Shown here: positions 44,842 to 58,737 of the stretch, in pieces
Layout of the letters: every line of letters starts with the position of its first letter
Position numbering within the stretch: position 1 is the stretch's first letter
From: Talpa occidentalis
Taxonomy: Eukaryota > Chordata > Mammalia > Eulipotyphla > Talpidae
Direction of reading: 5' to 3'
NCBI RefSeq assembly: GCF_014898055.3
Contig: NW_023601322.1
Span: 73,188,740 to 73,252,739 of the forward strand
Length of the DNA: 64,000 bases
Notes under the pieces: generated by a model
Told to the model about the DNA's origin: nothing
The model's database searches: none
The model's input: only the letters and a program-made list of their open reading frames with translations
Program-made: the position numbers and the translations under genes

Positions 44842-45091
44842 TATTTATACAAGCACTGGGTACAGTGAGAAGCGCGGAGGGTGAGAGAATTCACGAGAGC
44901 CAGAGTGGGGAGCAGAGCAGGCAGAAGGACCGAAGTACACTGCTGAGGGGAGCAGCGGGCGGCAGGAGAGGTCTGCCCGCCATGTGGGACCCTCCTCTGG
45001 TGGCCGAGCAGCCAGGGATCCAGCCGGCGCTGCAGAGGCTGCGGGCACCTTCGCAACCCAGCGCTCAACCGCTGCGCCACCGGGGAGGCCC
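44842..45091 (-). mobile_element. Duplicate SINE body next to L1 3' end
   Basis: Same element as 21,844-22,097. It lacks bases present in the family (gcggaggg for gcgggaggg at ~44,875, and ggccgagcag for ggccggggagcag at ~45,004). The SINE target-site copy ggagagattctt is at 45,093-45,104. Confidence 0.9.
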
Positions 45092-45660
45092 AGGAGAGAT
45101 TCTTGGGGTGGGGAGCAGGGGGAGAGAGGGAGATAGAGAGAGAGGGGAGAGTGTGCACCCATCTGTCTGTGTGTCACACACAGGCTTCTCCCTAATGAGT
45201 CAGGATGTAACATCCCTCTTTGTGCTGTAATCCCATTTCAGAAACCAACAATGCAGGAGTCTAGTTTCTACAAGTGACAAATTGGCAAAGCAAAAGACAC
45301 TCCATGTGAAGATGATTAATGAGTCCCTCTTTAGGACAAAGAAAAATCTACATAGCATCTTCAGCTGCCCACAGGCCTTGCTGCTGGCTGACCTAGAGGG
45401 CAAGGCCCTTGACTGTGTCCAGACCCCCTGGGGATCTGGAGGTAGAGGTGCCCTTGTAGCTCCCAAACTTGGAGTGTTTGTTTCTTTGTGGCTTATCTGC
45501 TGGGAGGGGGCCATGTGATGGTGCCAGTGCTATGGCCGCAGTGGTGCCAGATGATGGGGTTCATGTCGCACTCAGAGCTTGGGCGGGGGATACCCAGGAT
45601 GAAGGCCACTCTGCTAACTCAGAACTGAGCTCTCCTTCAAATCTCACCCTGATCCCCCCC

Positions 45661-45682
45661 ACACACACAACACACACACACA

Positions 45683-45726
<44 letters not shown>

Positions 45727-45731
45727 TTCTG
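45661..45731. repeat. Duplicate (CA)n(CT)n microsatellite
   Basis: Same locus as 22,666. The CA run is interrupted (cacacacaacacacac) where copy A is regular. Confidence 0.95.
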
Positions 45732-46256
45732 CAGCACAGGCTGTTTGTGCTCCGAGGTGTACAGCGCAGGGGCGTCTGAGCCTCCTTCCCCCTTGTGCAC
45801 GCACAGAGCAGCCAGCCTGGCTTATCCAGCACAGAGCCAGGAGCATCCTACTGTTAGAACACAGATCAAAGAATGCTAATTGATCAAATATTAAATGCCA
45901 GTTAAACGCCGCACTGTATAATTCACTTTTTCTCATGTGAGCCACTTTGCGGTGGCTGGACTAGGAAGCAGGGATTTTCATGCTGATAACAGTGTTAGCA
46001 GGGGAGGGGAGGAGATGTTGTTTGTTTTCCTGAAGTGTTGCAAAATGTGTGAGAACCAAAGTCTTCACTTATTAAATTCAGTCCTGTGGGAATACAGTGT
46101 CGAGATTTTCCATCTGAACCTGATTTTTAAAGAATCAGGTGACAGGAATATGCAGGGCGTTGCGAGGAGAGGGGCGAAGCCGTTGGTGTCAGGAACAGCT
46201 GATGAAATGGGGGTTGCTTCTCCAGGAGGAGAGGGGACTCAGAGAGTAAGGGGCCC

Positions 46257-46725
46257 CTGCTATGGTCGGCTGACTCATGGCCCCCCAACATCTTCCCGTC
46301 CTATTCCAGAGCTCATGAAGAGGATCCCTTCCATGGCAGAAGGGACCTAGTGGGTGTGATATGTTAAGGCACCTGGGATGAGGAGGGCAGCCTGGATTTT
46401 CCAGGTACACCCAGACATGCCACCAGGGTCCCTTTAGGAGAGAAGACGCAGTTTGCAGGTCAGAGGTGGAGGTGTGATGGCAGAGCTGGGCCTGGGGCGG
46501 CGCCACCCTGGGCCAGGGCATCCGGGCAGAAGCTGGAGAGGCAGCGGGTCAGTTCTGCTCTAGAATCTCCCAAAGGAATAAAGCTTTGGCGACACTTTGC
46601 TTTATTAGTTTTGTGGAATCCGTTTTAGGTTTCTGACAACCTGAGCTGTAAGATACGAAACTTGTGCTGTTTTAAACCGCTGAATCTGTGGCAGTTGTTA
46701 CAGCAGCAGTAGGAAGCTGGTGCAC
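46257..46725 (+). mobile_element. Duplicate MLT1-type LTR
   Basis: Same element as 23,262-23,730, with one base fewer in the opening run (ggggcccct versus ggggacccct). Confidence 0.8.
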
Positions 46726-46825
46726 GCCCTGCTGACTCCCCTGCAACTTGTGCCTCAACAAACCACGTTAGAGCTACTTGGAGGCCCTGTGGGAAGCGAT
46801 GCTCCTTATCACATAGATAACATTT

Positions 46826-47091
46826 TTTTGGAAAACGTGTTTATTTACGCATACAAGAGCTGGGGTATAGGCCAGAGGTGTGGAGGTGAGAGGATTCACC
46901 AGAGACAGAGTGGGGAGCAGAACAGGCAGATTGGCTGAAATACACTGCTGAGGGGAGCAGTGGACAAGACAGGAGGGGTCTGCTGCGCCATATGGATCGC
47001 TCCCTGGCCAGCCGGGGATCGAACTCGTGTTGCAGTGGCTGCAGATAGCTTCATAGTGCTGCGTCTTGACCCCTTGTGCCACCAGGGTGGC
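46826..47091 (-). mobile_element. Duplicate older-subfamily SINE
   Basis: Same element as 23,831-24,096. I see no difference between the copies here. Confidence 0.85.
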
Positions 47092-47189
47092 ACACAACCA
47101 CAATGGTAACATTTGTAAGTACTCACTGTGCGCCGTGCTCTCTGCTACTTGCTGTACCTATGCCAGCCCACAGCCAGGCACCACTGCTG

Positions 47190-47693
47190 CCCATGCTGTG
47201 TTATCTGTGTAACTATAACAATTAGTGCTTAAAGCAGTGACCACTGATGATCTCAGTTTCCATGATTCAAGAGTCTGGGGGAAGCCTAACTGGGAGGTTC
47301 TGGCTCAGGATCTGGGGGACTGCTTCAAGGCATTAACTGGGGCTATAGTTCTTTCTGGCTTGATTGGGGTGTCCACTTTGTGACTCACTCACAGGATGTG
47401 GGTGCCCTCTGACTCTGACTGTTGGCTGGAGCCTTCAGTTCTTTCTCCATTGGGCACTCACAGCACGGCAGCCTGTTTACTTGGAGTGAGAAAGAATGAG
47501 AGGAGTTGGGGGGAGAAGCAGGGAGAGCGAGAGAGAAAGAGAGAGGGGATGGGTATCCTGTCACTTCCACCTCGTCCTCTTTATTAGAAGCAGGCGCCCA
47601 GAACCAGCCACCCTCAAGGGGACAGGATGACAATGGGTGTGACTAGGGGGTGGAGAGCATGGGGGGTGGAGAGCATTGTTAGGAGCTGCCCAC
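47190..47693 (-). repeat. Duplicate of unnamed ancient repeat
   Basis: Same as 24,195-24,700, with a shorter G run near 47,662. Confidence 0.4.
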
Positions 47694-48365
47694 CACACCT
47701 CTTTGCTAGGAGCAGGACTGAAGTCCAGAGGCCCAAGACGGCTGGCATGTGACCGGCTCTGAAGCTTCATGCCCTCTGGCTTTTGCAGCCCATGGCCTCT
47801 AAATAGCTGCAGTTTCATGTCCTCCTTGGCCTGCCACGGCCCTCCCTAGCACCTCGGTGCTAGCGTGACCCTCTCCACACTGCTGTGCTCGGTTGATTGT
47901 CTTACTCCATGGGAGGTTGAGCCAGGCGCAAGGCGGGAGACCTTTGGAATGAAGTCAGGAATGAAAGGATGGGCTCAAAGAAAGAACACAGGCTGCAGGA
48001 TGAAGCGTCCTTCTGTGATGGGGAGCACCGCATGGACATCTGCTTTCTGTTTGGTGCTGTCTGTGCGGGGCCCCAGCACCCCCTATACCAGCCCTTTGTC
48101 TCTCTGACACCGTCTCTGTGGACCACAGCACAGTGGGAGGAAGGGCAGTGGCCCAAGGGCCCGTTTCGGGAATGGAGAACATGTAGGGAGTACAGCTGTG
48201 TCCACGGTGCTTTTAGGCGCCTCCTTCCTCCTTCCTTTTGGGCGGCAGGTGGGAGTGGGGCAATGCTCAGGGATCCCTAGGCGGTCAGTAGTGAGGGGCC
48301 CTGGCTCTCCCTGCTCCAGCGCCCCGTGTGCAGCTCTTCCTTAATGCCATTGGTGGGAACCTCTA

Positions 48366-48529
48366 GGCCAAGGATTCTCTAAGTGTGGAAGCATCGCCTG
48401 GGGCCTGCTAGAAAAGCAAATGCTCAGCCCTTCTGAGTCAGAAACTCTGGAGCCGGACCCGGTCATCTGTGTTTTAATAAACTGGCCAGTTGACTCTGAT
48501 GCATGAAAAACACTGAGAACCACTGCTCT
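48366..48529 (+). mobile_element. Duplicate MER5A-like element
   Basis: Same as 25,372-25,535, apparently identical. Confidence 0.75.
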
Positions 48530-48723
48530 CTAAGCCTGAAAAAACAACAGCAACAGCAACAACAGCAAAACAAAACCAAAACTCTGCGTTCTTGCATTCC
48601 TTAAAATAGAAAGTTCCCAAAGTAAAAATCTTCACTATATGAAAGTGGTGCAAAATCTAGGAAGTTAATAGAAAGAAATTTAAATGACCTCGAGATGAGT
48701 ATTAACTTACAGTTGCACATCAC

Positions 48724-49009
48724 CTCATTGTTACATGTCTATGTGTGTGTTTATAAAGATACATAATGTTTTATAAAATTGTGACTGATATATAAAATAT
48801 TGCCTTGTATACTGGTTTTTTCTCCAGGGGCTACAAAGTACTATTTTTTTTAGTGAATTTATATTTTACATCATTTCATTACAAAGTTTGCTTTCTTTTT
48901 TCAAGTGCAAATACTGCTTTTTAAACATTTCTCCATGTCTTAAACATTGACCAAGTTGTTGATGACTGTATTGTATTCCACTGTTGGAATGTACCATAAT
49001 TGAACCTGT
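48724..49009 (-). mobile_element. Duplicate ancient L1 fragment
   Basis: Same as 25,730-26,015. Confidence 0.45.
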
Positions 49010-49367
49010 CCTGGGGCTGCGCTGATGTTTTCTGTGAACACTGTACAGACAGAGGATGGGCACAGCCAGGGAACCTGTCCCTCGTCCCTCTCCCTTCGCC
49101 TTCCTTGTCCTCTGTCCACTGCCTTCCCTCCCTCTTCTGCTCTCTTCCCCTCACTTTGAGGGAGAGACCAGTGAGAGGTGCATGACAGTCTAGCCCAAGG
49201 GTGGAAGCTGGACTTGGTTGTGGGAATACAGATAAGGGGGCCAGTGGGGCCAGTGGAGCCATTCGCCGTGAGGCCCTGGGTGGGTCCTGGGTGAGTGGGG
49301 AGTCATAGCTTTTGAGTGTGTGTGACCGAGGATCTGTTGTGGAGGGAACACATCTGATCCCATTCTT

Positions 49368-49383
49368 TTTTTTTTTTAAAGAT

Positions 49384-49442
<59 letters not shown>

Positions 49443-49689
49443 TGCAAGCACTGGGTACAGTCAGAAGCGCGGGAGGGTGAGAGAATTCACCAGAGCCAGA
49501 GCTGGGAGCAGAGCAGGCAGAAGGACCGAAGTACACTGCTGAGGGGAGCAGCAGGCGGCAGGAGAGGTCTGCGCGCCATGTGGGACCCTCCTTTGGTGGC
49601 CGGGGAGCAGCCGGGGATCCAACCGGTGCTGCAGAGGCTGCGGGCAGCTTCGCAACCCAGCGCTCAACCGCTGCGCCACCGGGAGGCCC
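49368..49689 (-). mobile_element. Duplicate SINE with (TTTA)n tail
   Basis: Same as 26,373-26,693, with target-site duplications at 49,354-49,367 and 49,690-49,703 and one more T in the leading T run. Confidence 0.95.
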
Positions 49690-50233
49690 CTGATCCCATT
49701 CTTGTCAGGAACCCCCACCCTCCAAAAAAAAAAAAAAACCCACAAAACTAAAACAAGGACCTATCTTCTTAGGAACAGAAAAATGTGCAGAAGGTGATAA
49801 ACCACATGTTAATGTGATTTCTGAGCGGTGATGTTATGATTTTCATTTTCTTCTTATTGCATATCTATAGTTTCAGAGTTTTCTATAATGAACATCCATT
49901 ACTTTTGTAATAAAAATGTTGAGAAGAAGACTAGGGAAGTCAGGCAGAATGGTTGTTTGGAGTGGAAGCAAAACAGCCTGCTGGAAGGTTCTGTTGAGTT
50001 GTGCTGAGGTGCTGGTCCCATGGGTGCTTACAAGGAGTGAATTGGCGAATCTTTCTCCTTGAAATGCTTGTGAGGGCATGGACTGGACTGAGCGTTCTGA
50101 GCCTGGGGAGGACCAGGAACTTCCTGTCAGTTGACTGAGGGACCCCAGTTGGTGCAGAGAGGGAACCTGCCAGAAGGGGCCCTTCAATCATCCTAAGCCT
50201 GAATTGAGTGCTCTTTCTCAGGACCAGCCCAGG

Positions 50234-50300
50234 TGATGTGTGTGTGCGCGTGTGTGTGTCTGTGTGCACATGTGCGTGTGTGTGCATGCACGTGTGCTTG
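50234..50300. repeat. Duplicate TG-rich microsatellite
   Basis: Same as 27,237-27,302. Contains 'acatgtgcgtgtgtgtgc' where A has 'acatgtgtgtgtgc'. Confidence 0.85.
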
Positions 50301-53300
50301 TGTCCCTCCGCAGATCCTGGGGAAGGTCTTGGCAGGCAGGGGCCAGCCTGGAATCCTCTTCCTGATGAGGCTGATGGCCAGGAGCCAGGACTATTAGCCT
50401 CTCCTTTTCCCCGCAGCTTCCACACCTCCCAGCGCCCTGTGGAGGGAACCCTGAAAGACAGCGTTCAGATGAGTTTCAGTGGCATCTAGTTGGATGCTGA
50501 AGGGCTGTGCTCTTTTTTTTTTTTTTTTTTATTAAAGTTCATTACTTTTAATTACAAAATGGGCTTTGGCGGGCTTACGTCTTCAAACTAATTGAACCAT
50601 TTCCCCCATTCTCCCCAGTGTAAACTGTTCTCACCCTTTGGGGTAGAAAGCAGCAGAGAACATTTCTTTATTTCAAGGAAACATATTAATCCTTGCAGGG
50701 CACTGAGGATGGAAACAAGCGGAAGGGGCTGGCTGGCTTTGCAAGTCAGGCTGGAAGCTTCTGGTCTTGAGCCTGCAATCCTGAGGTGCCATGAATCAGA
50801 CATCCATGAGGAGGGGTCTCTGTGCCAGCTTAGAGGATTCCTGGGGTTGCTGCCCTGGTACCTGCGGCTGTTTCATGGGCAAGCTTTAAAAGTTTGATGG
50901 GGGTGCCATTGGAGTAACAAGGGATTTAGTTCTGAGATAGCAGATTAGATGATGACTGGAGTTCAGCCTTGACAAGTTGACGAGGCCGACCTTCTGTGGA
51001 GCCTTGCAGGAGTTTCATGCAAAGCGAGGGTGGTGGCACTCGGGAGGCTTGGGCACGGCCTTAGGAGACTTGGCAGGCTTCTTACACACGGATCTCAGCT
51101 CTGCACACACACTCACCGATTTGCTTTGTAACTTTTTTCCAAAGGCATTTCTACAGAAGACTGATTTTAGAAGCTTGATAATCCACTGAGAGTCAATGGT
51201 GGGCTTGGGGTCAGGAAGTGGGGTCCTCGAGGCTGTTGCTATGTGACAAGGGGACTGAAGATTCCCACCTTCACCTCGCGCTCTTCCTTTGCTGAAGAGT
51301 GATGGTGGGGGCGGGGGGACTGGTGTGACACCTCCCTGGATCAGGGCCCACATGGGAGGACTGAAGCTTGGAGAAGAGTCTTGACCAAGTGGATTCTGGG
51401 TACTAGTGATTCTGCTGCCTGTTTTTCATCTGGATGTGAAGGAAGGGAGGGGGAGGACCCAGGAGGAAGGATCTGCTATTCTGGTCTGGCTGATGGAGAG
51501 AAAGGGGGAATCGCCCTGGGGCCTTGTCCATCTGTCTGTTCTGTCTGTTTAACCCTACCACGTGGCTCTTGCACACTTCTCGTGAACTTGTCCTTGCCTC
51601 CCTGTGAGCCCTCTCCTCTGCTCCTCGTCAGTTGTCTTGGGTGCCTTGTACTGTCTGGGCCCTGCCTTATTTGCAGGAGGTTGCAGAGTCATGAAGAGAC
51701 TGTCCCTCATGATCAGGACCCTGCTGATTAGCAAAGAAGGTGCCACGTATCTGCCGCTGACCACGCTCCCAGCAGAGGAGGAGAGGGTCTCAGGAGGGGC
51801 TTTCTGTGGCTCTACACAGCAGTGGTGGGAACTGGGAGTCACAGTAGACTTTGTGTGAAGAAGCATTCTGGACTCTGGGAATTGGGCAGGGGTCTTCAAA
51901 AAGACATTCCATGTGAGGTGGGGGTGTCTGGGAAGATGGCTGGTGGTGGGTAAAGTGGCACGGGGTTGGGAGAGATTTGGGGCTGGGGCAGGGTGAGTGA
52001 AGGGAGGACAGGAGTTGAGTCAGGAAGCGTGAGATGGGGGTACCCTGCAAGAAGCCCATGGTGCCCCGAGCTTCATCCCAACCAGAGCTGATGATGGCAG
52101 TTCTCTCCTGTCTTGATCACCAGAAAATTCTTGAATTGGGTGGCTGGCCTCATGCCCAGCCTGCATACCACCTGGGTCTGGGTGGGGCTCTGGACCTGCC
52201 CCCCCGTATCCCCCTGTCTTCTGCTTCTCTTGTCCAGGACCCAGATATCAGATGTCAGCACCCCAAGAAAGACTCCATCCTCTAAAGACCCTGCCACAAG
52301 AGGGGTCTTGGTGAGCCTGAGGATGGTGGGCTGCTGTGGATGGAGGAGTCCAGGGTTGGCACTTGAAATGTGTCAGTGTTTTATTAAAGTTTAAAATTTC
52401 ATAAAACAAAATTTGTGGGAGATGTTCCAGCTCTACATCTCATTTGGCTTCTTGCTGATGCAGCATGTTTGGTGCACAGCTCGGCCGCCCTGTCCCTGCG
52501 TGTCAGAAATGGAAGACTTGGGGTGGGGGTGGGGGTTGGGATTGGGGCAGAACCTGGGTCAAGGTCAGAGAGGGCAAGGGTCATGTCTTTGGTGCTGTAG
52601 TTGAAGGCCCCAGAGTGCTTCTCAGTCCACCACTGTTTCTGCCTTCATTGTCACAGCTTGTCCTTGAAGCAGTTGTTGAGTGTACGTTGAACACTGAAAT
52701 ACCTGTGCAGGGGGTGCAGAGCAGAGGGATAAAGGAATAGGCTACAGAGCCAAGCAGACAGCAAGCCCAAGCTCTGCTGGCTTCTGGCAGTAATGGATCC
52801 CGAGTTCTTCATGGCTTTAACAAAAGTTCTTCCCTTGTTGATATGTAGACAGACTGTGCCCGTGAGATGCTGGTACTCTATGAGGACTAAGTCAGTGGTC
52901 ACTTTTTTCACTTTTTTTTTTTATGGGATAGATGCTGTTGGGCATTGTCACTGTCCTCAGAACATGCTATCAAAATGAGGAGGCAAATTCATGGTTATAC
53001 CTGGAGTTAGGCTTAGTACTGAGAGAAATACATAGTATATGTGTGTAATCTGGGAAGGCTTCTGAGAGGAGGTGATTTTTCCCCTAGCCTTTTGGGCAAG
53101 AGGCAGAATTTCAATGGAAAAAATCTAAGGAAACCTGAAAACCTCAGCCAGGTGACCAAGGTCAACATCACGGGTGATAAATCATGTTGATTTAGAAATC
53201 ATATACTCTGGACAATCATATACTCTGGAATACATACCTTTATTTCTGTGGTCTTCCTCCCCCAAGTTGAACCATCAGAAAAACATGAGAGAAATAACAG

Positions 53301-54741
53301 TGAGCTGCAGCCTACAAAATACCTGGCCATTACTTCCCCAAACTGTCAAGGTCATCAGAAACCAACAAGGCCAGAGAAACTCTCACAGCTAAGAGGAGAC
53401 TGAAAAGATGACTAAATATAAAGTGATATCCTGGATGGGAACAAGAAAAGGACATCAGGTGAAAATCAATAATCTAGGCTCATTTTCTCTGAAAAGGCTG
53501 CGGCTGGGAAAGGGGAGCATATGGTCGTTTCAGGGGGTTATTCACAGTGATTGAAGTCTTTAGCTAAAGGCTGAAGTTCCAACCATTGCTGATGCTAATA
53601 ATTCCAATGGTAATAACCTTGACGTCGGTGTGGGCTGACTGGGGCAGGTACCTGTTGGCCCTGGCTTTGGCCTTCCTGGCATGCCGCTTAGATTGTGTTT
53701 GGTGGGCAGGCTGGCCCTCAGTAAATCTTACAGCCAACGCAGTACCTGCAGGCTACAGGGCGGGGTGGAGAGGTGGGGCTGTGGCGTCACAGCTTGGCGG
53801 TGGGAATGAGGAAACAGGCCCCTGCACAGGGCATGATGGTGCAATGCGTGTTAGGGAACGCGGACACCCACCTGGCCCGGGGCGGGGATGAGGGGTCCTC
53901 CCCGGCCCAGCTGCTAAGGCCTGGGAGGAGAGCAGTGTGCCTGCGCACAGGACTCCGCGGGGCTTCCCCTTCCCCACCGCCTGGAGGCCCGCGGAGCCCC
54001 TCAGAGCAGCCACACGACGACTTGTTCTAACTCTCAGAAGTGATTCCAGTTTGGCCCTGGTTTCTGACACTGAGAGCAGTGAGACATTTGCATGAAGGCC
54101 TTGGAGGGTCTGGAGCTCTCTGCAGTCATTGGTGGCTTTCCTTTTAATTGCTATTTATTTTTAAATATCTATCTAATGTATGATACAAACGGGCTCTTGA
54201 GGCCATCGCCTCCCCCTTTAGCTCTGTTTCTGAAATCACATTTATGGAGGACAAATAGCTTTGGGTGCAAGAGTCTCTGCCTCTTCAAAGAAGTTGCGAG
54301 TGGGCTGTTCTCTCCTGGCTGTGTCTGTCTGGGGTTGGGACAACAGAGTGAGATGATTTTCATTCCATTAAAACACGGCAGGGGTCTGCTTGGCCAGGGA
54401 GGCAGCTGCTGTGTTTGCTGGCTTTTCTGTCCTCTTGACACTGCTGTGTATATTTCTTGGGGCGGGAGAGGTGGGGAGGGGTGACAGTGGCAGGGGGGCT
54501 GTTGATGCCAGCCAGCCCCCATCAAGGCCTGAGGCCCCCCAGGGCCCAGCATTCTCTCACCTTCAAAGACTCTCTCAGCAGGATCTTTGCAGTAATGATC
54601 CAGGAGGGTGTGTTTGCTGAGTTTGTGAGTATTCGTGAGTTGGTTCCCCGGGGCCATGGGGTTGGCTGGATGTGGTGAGAAGCACGCTCTCTCTATGCAC
54701 CAGAATCTGTGGAGCGACAATTGCATACCAGTCACTGGTCT

Positions 54742-55029
54742 CTTTTTTTTTTTTTTAAATAGCATTTTTTACAAGATTTATTTATTTATATAAGCACTGG
54801 GTACAGTCAGAATCGCGGGAGGGTGAGAGAATTCACCAGAGCAGGGAGCAGAGCAGGCAGAAGGACCAAAGTACACTGCTGAGGGGAGCAGCGGGCAGCA
54901 GGAGAGGTCTGCGCGCCATGTGGGATCCTCCTCCAGTGGCCGGGAGCAGCCGGGGATCGAACCAGCGCTGCAGAGGCCACGGGCAGCTTTGCAACCCAGC
55001 GCTCAACTGCTGCACCACCGGGGAGGCCC
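54742..55029 (-). mobile_element. Duplicate SINE, family-consensus 5' end
   Basis: Same as 31,733-32,019. The 5' end here is ccaccggggaggccc as in the family, whereas copy A lacks the A. Target-site duplications lie at 54,727-54,741 and 55,030-55,044. Confidence 0.95.
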
Positions 55030-57016
55030 ACCAGTCACTGGTCTTAAAAGATGCCAGGTCCCCCTCCAGCTTGGTGGGGTGATCATTCCTGGGAAGGGAA
55101 AAGTACGGGGGCTGGGCTTGGGGAAGCTCAGAGGAGAGGCAACTGCTCCAGTTGGGGAAGGCTTCCTGGAGGCAGTGATGTTTAGCTTGAACTTGGAAGG
55201 GTAAGCAGGGGTCACTGACCTCTGCATAGGGACCCTGCTTCTGTCTTCCAGCAGAGCAGCATGGGGCACCAGGCTGGCCACGTGCACACCTGGCACCTTG
55301 ATGGGAGTGTTGCGAGATGGGGACCTGCCCAGACACATGCACCTCAAAGGACTGTGGAGGTGATGGCAAGGGCTGCGGGCACCCGGGTCTGCCAGGAATG
55401 AGGGTGTTATCTCAGGCTGGGGGGCGGGCGGGAGTGATCCTTATTTTTAGACCCTACACTAACAGGAATAAAATAGTTTGGGAAAAAAGCAGTAGGTGTT
55501 ATGTTCCCCAGTAAGGAGGAGTCAGCCAAAAAATGATGGGGGGGCACCTTGGACCTCAAAGCATCTCTCCTGCCAAGACCCTCATCTAGGGGTCATGGTG
55601 GGTCTCAGAGCTGCAGTCAGGAGCTGGGGGAAGGCACCCTGGTCGTCAGAACTGCTTTTCTTTGCAGACCATGCCCAGGAGTCCAGGTTCTTTCCTTGCC
55701 CTTGTGTAACCTAAAAGCGGCCCTTTCCTGTGCCTGGGGTGCTTGACTCCTGGCCGGGGAGACCACGAGTGTCGTGGCCAGGCTCTGTGGAGCGTGACTG
55801 AAATAAGATACTACTCGGCCTAGTGTCTGGAAGCCCCCGGGTGCTGGTGGCCCGTCCATGTCCCCTCAGAGAGCCAGGCCCTTGAGTGGTGTGTGTGGCG
55901 CTTTCGTGCCCAAGGGGGAGCTGGGGGGTAGCTTGGGGGTGGCTCTCTGGGCCTCTTGGTGTGGCAGCATCACAGCCTCAGGTCTTGGAAACCCCAGGGG
56001 CCAGCCTGCTTTTACCTTTTTCTTCTTCCTCAGCTTTTTCAAATTGAAATGTGAGTGCTTTGCCAGCACAAGCCAGTGTTGTGAACCCTGCCCACCAGCC
56101 TGCCCCTGGACTCCGCACAGCCCGCTTGCCCAGCCCGAGCTCAGGGCTCTGGGATCTAGAATGTGCACCGTGGCCTGTCTCTCTGGCGACTCAGCTCTTG
56201 AAGCACAGAAAAAAGAGCAAAGAATACGAAGATGGACTCAATAGCAAGGACCTTAAAATAGCTCCTCTGACAGTTGGGATGGGTGGGCAGCGCTCATTTT
56301 ATCTGCCTGCATTTCGAGTCAGAGCGACAGCAAGGCGCCCTTCCCAGATAGGGCCAAACTGTTTGCAGTGGCTTTGGGATCAGGATAAGTGGGCAGAGTG
56401 GGCAGGCTGCCTGCCCATGCCCGGGAGGTGAGCAAAAAAAATATTTGCGCTTGTGGGAAGGCTGTGACCCCACCCAGGGGAGCCGGGCAGAGGGCCTGGA
56501 GGGTCTCTTGAGTTTTCCATTCTGCAGAATCTCCAAGTTGGTGAGCTGCATATGTTGGGAATGTTGTCTTGCCTGGAATCTGGGGCTAGTGGTGGACAGG
56601 CATTGCATTGTGTTGTGTTTTTTATTGTTCCCATAAGAAGGGTCTTTACAGGATGATGAAGTGGGTTCTGATGATGGGGGAGGATCCCCCATTTCACAGG
56701 GGTGAAGGGGTTCTGCACGACCATGATGCCCCAGTCCCCACACTTCTTGTCCTTGCCGCTCCTGGGGACCTCCATCCACGTCTCCTCAGTGCCCAGCTCC
56801 AGGCTGCAGGCCTTCACACGGCCCAGGGACTCCTCGTGGCTGTGGCGGGTAAAGGTACTTGGGGGCTGCGTTACCGACTATGTGACTGCAGAGAGTGGAC
56901 CCGTGTGATGCTCCTCCTCCTCCTCCCGCTTATGCAGTTCCTTGGGGTCACCTCACTCTTGAGCTGGCAGTGACCATGCTCCCAGGTCGCTTGTCTTCAC
57001 CCCCTTGCTTCTGTCT

Positions 57017-57128
57017 CTGATGCTGTTCCCATTTTACAGGTGAAAAGTTGGAGGCTGTAAGTTTGCCTGACTCTCTTCAGATCACATAGTGAGTCACAGG
57101 CAGGGCTCACGCTAGCCCCCACTTCTCC
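57017..57128 (-). mobile_element. Duplicate MIR fossil
   Basis: Same as 33,995-34,105. Confidence 0.7.
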
Positions 57129-57317
57129 TGAAGGCAGTCTCTTGGTCCTTGGGCCTAGGATGGGCCAGCCCCCGTCTTGCTCTCCATTTTTCTTCTTTCC
57201 TCCATCTTCCTTCCCTTTTCCTCCCACCCTGGGGAGCTGTGATGTCCAGTAACGTTGCCACTACCTATGTGTGGCTGTTGAGCCCATGAAATGTGTATGA
57301 TTGGGGTTGAGATGGGC

Positions 57318-57994
57318 TGATCTATAACAGTATGTGGGTTTCAGGTGGACAGACTTACACAGCTACATCTGTATATACTAATTTACACTCGTCTCTAGAA
57401 GTCTAGTCTCTGTCTTTCCCCCTATAATGGACTCCTTATGCCTGATTTACCCGCCCTGCTTCCCCCTTCCCTCTGGTAACCATGATTTTGTTCTTGAAGT
57501 CTAAGCGTTTGTTTTTGATTTGTTTTGTCTCTTTATCTAGCATGTATGTATGAAAGCGTATGGTATTTGTCTTTCTCCCTGTGGTTTATTTCACTGGAGG
57601 CCCATCCATATTGTTACAAATTGCAGAATTTCATCCTTTTTTTTTTTTTTAAAGTCAAGCAGTGTTCCATGGGTGCGTATACCGTGTTCTCTTTATCACA
57701 TCATTTGCTGATGGGCACCGAGGCTGTTGTGAATGACGGTGCAGAACATGGGGGTGCGTGCATCTCTTCAGATGAGATGAGTGCATTCATGTTTTTAGAG
57801 TAAATACTCAGAAATGGAATAGCTGATAATGTGGAGTTTCTGTTCTTATTGTTTGAGGAATCTCCATATTCTGTAATGGATGCACCAGTTTTCCACCCAC
57901 AGTATATGAGCTCCCTGTTTCTCCATGTCCTCACCCAACCCCTGTTGTGTCTTGTCTTTTTGACAGTAGAGTGGTGATTTAACTCTGTTGGCTG
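57318..57994 (-). mobile_element. Duplicate ancient L1 3' end
   Basis: Same as 34,290-34,960, slightly longer. At ~57,770 the text 'cttcagatgagatgagtg' differs from A 'cttcaagagatgagtg', and the minus-strand ORF2 relic stays open for 77 codons (57,701-57,934), further than in A. Confidence 0.75.
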
Positions 57995-58737
57995 TATTTA
58001 CATATAGATCTGACCCCTAAAACCAAATATGAATTCACCGAGTTCTTCCAGGGGCTCAAAGAGCACTTTGGAAGCTATTGGAGGAAGGGCGGGGCCCTGG
58101 CCTCATCTGCCTCTGCACTCCCCGGGCAGCAGCTCAGGCCTGGAGCATCACAAAGGTGATCTGTGCTCTGAGCCCACTGACCTGAGGGTGGGGCCTGGGG
58201 TGTGCGTGTTCCCCCATCCCACTCCCCAGTCCTCCCTCCCTCCTAGCATCCTCAAGAATAGCAGCCCCAGGGGTGTCCAAAACTAGGGTAAGGAAATAAG
58301 GGGTATAAGAGAGTGGAGGAAAGGGGGCTTGCTTTATTTCAGTATTTTGGGGAGAGAATAGAAGAAAGAGGAGGTTTTGAGGAGAGACTGAGAGAAGGCT
58401 CAAGGAAAAGACCTCTTTTTGATTGGATTGCGTTGTTGCCACTCAGACAAGACTCTGCATGTGAACATGTCTGTTTTCCACTGTGCTGCATAGTGAGGGG
58501 CTGCTTCCCCTCTTGCACAGAGCATGGGGCACCCGAGCCAGCTGTTTTCAGACCTGTTTCTCCACTTGGCTGGAAGGGGAGCCCTGGTCTGGAAAATGCC
58601 ACCAGAAGACCTTCCGGGTTTTGGGGCAAGGGGCTTGCGGTTGGACCCACTGCCTGTAGACAGACAGGTGGACCACTTTCACACAGACCTCCAAGATGGC
58701 CCCCAAGATTGCCCAGGCCTTGCACAGTCCCCTGTCC

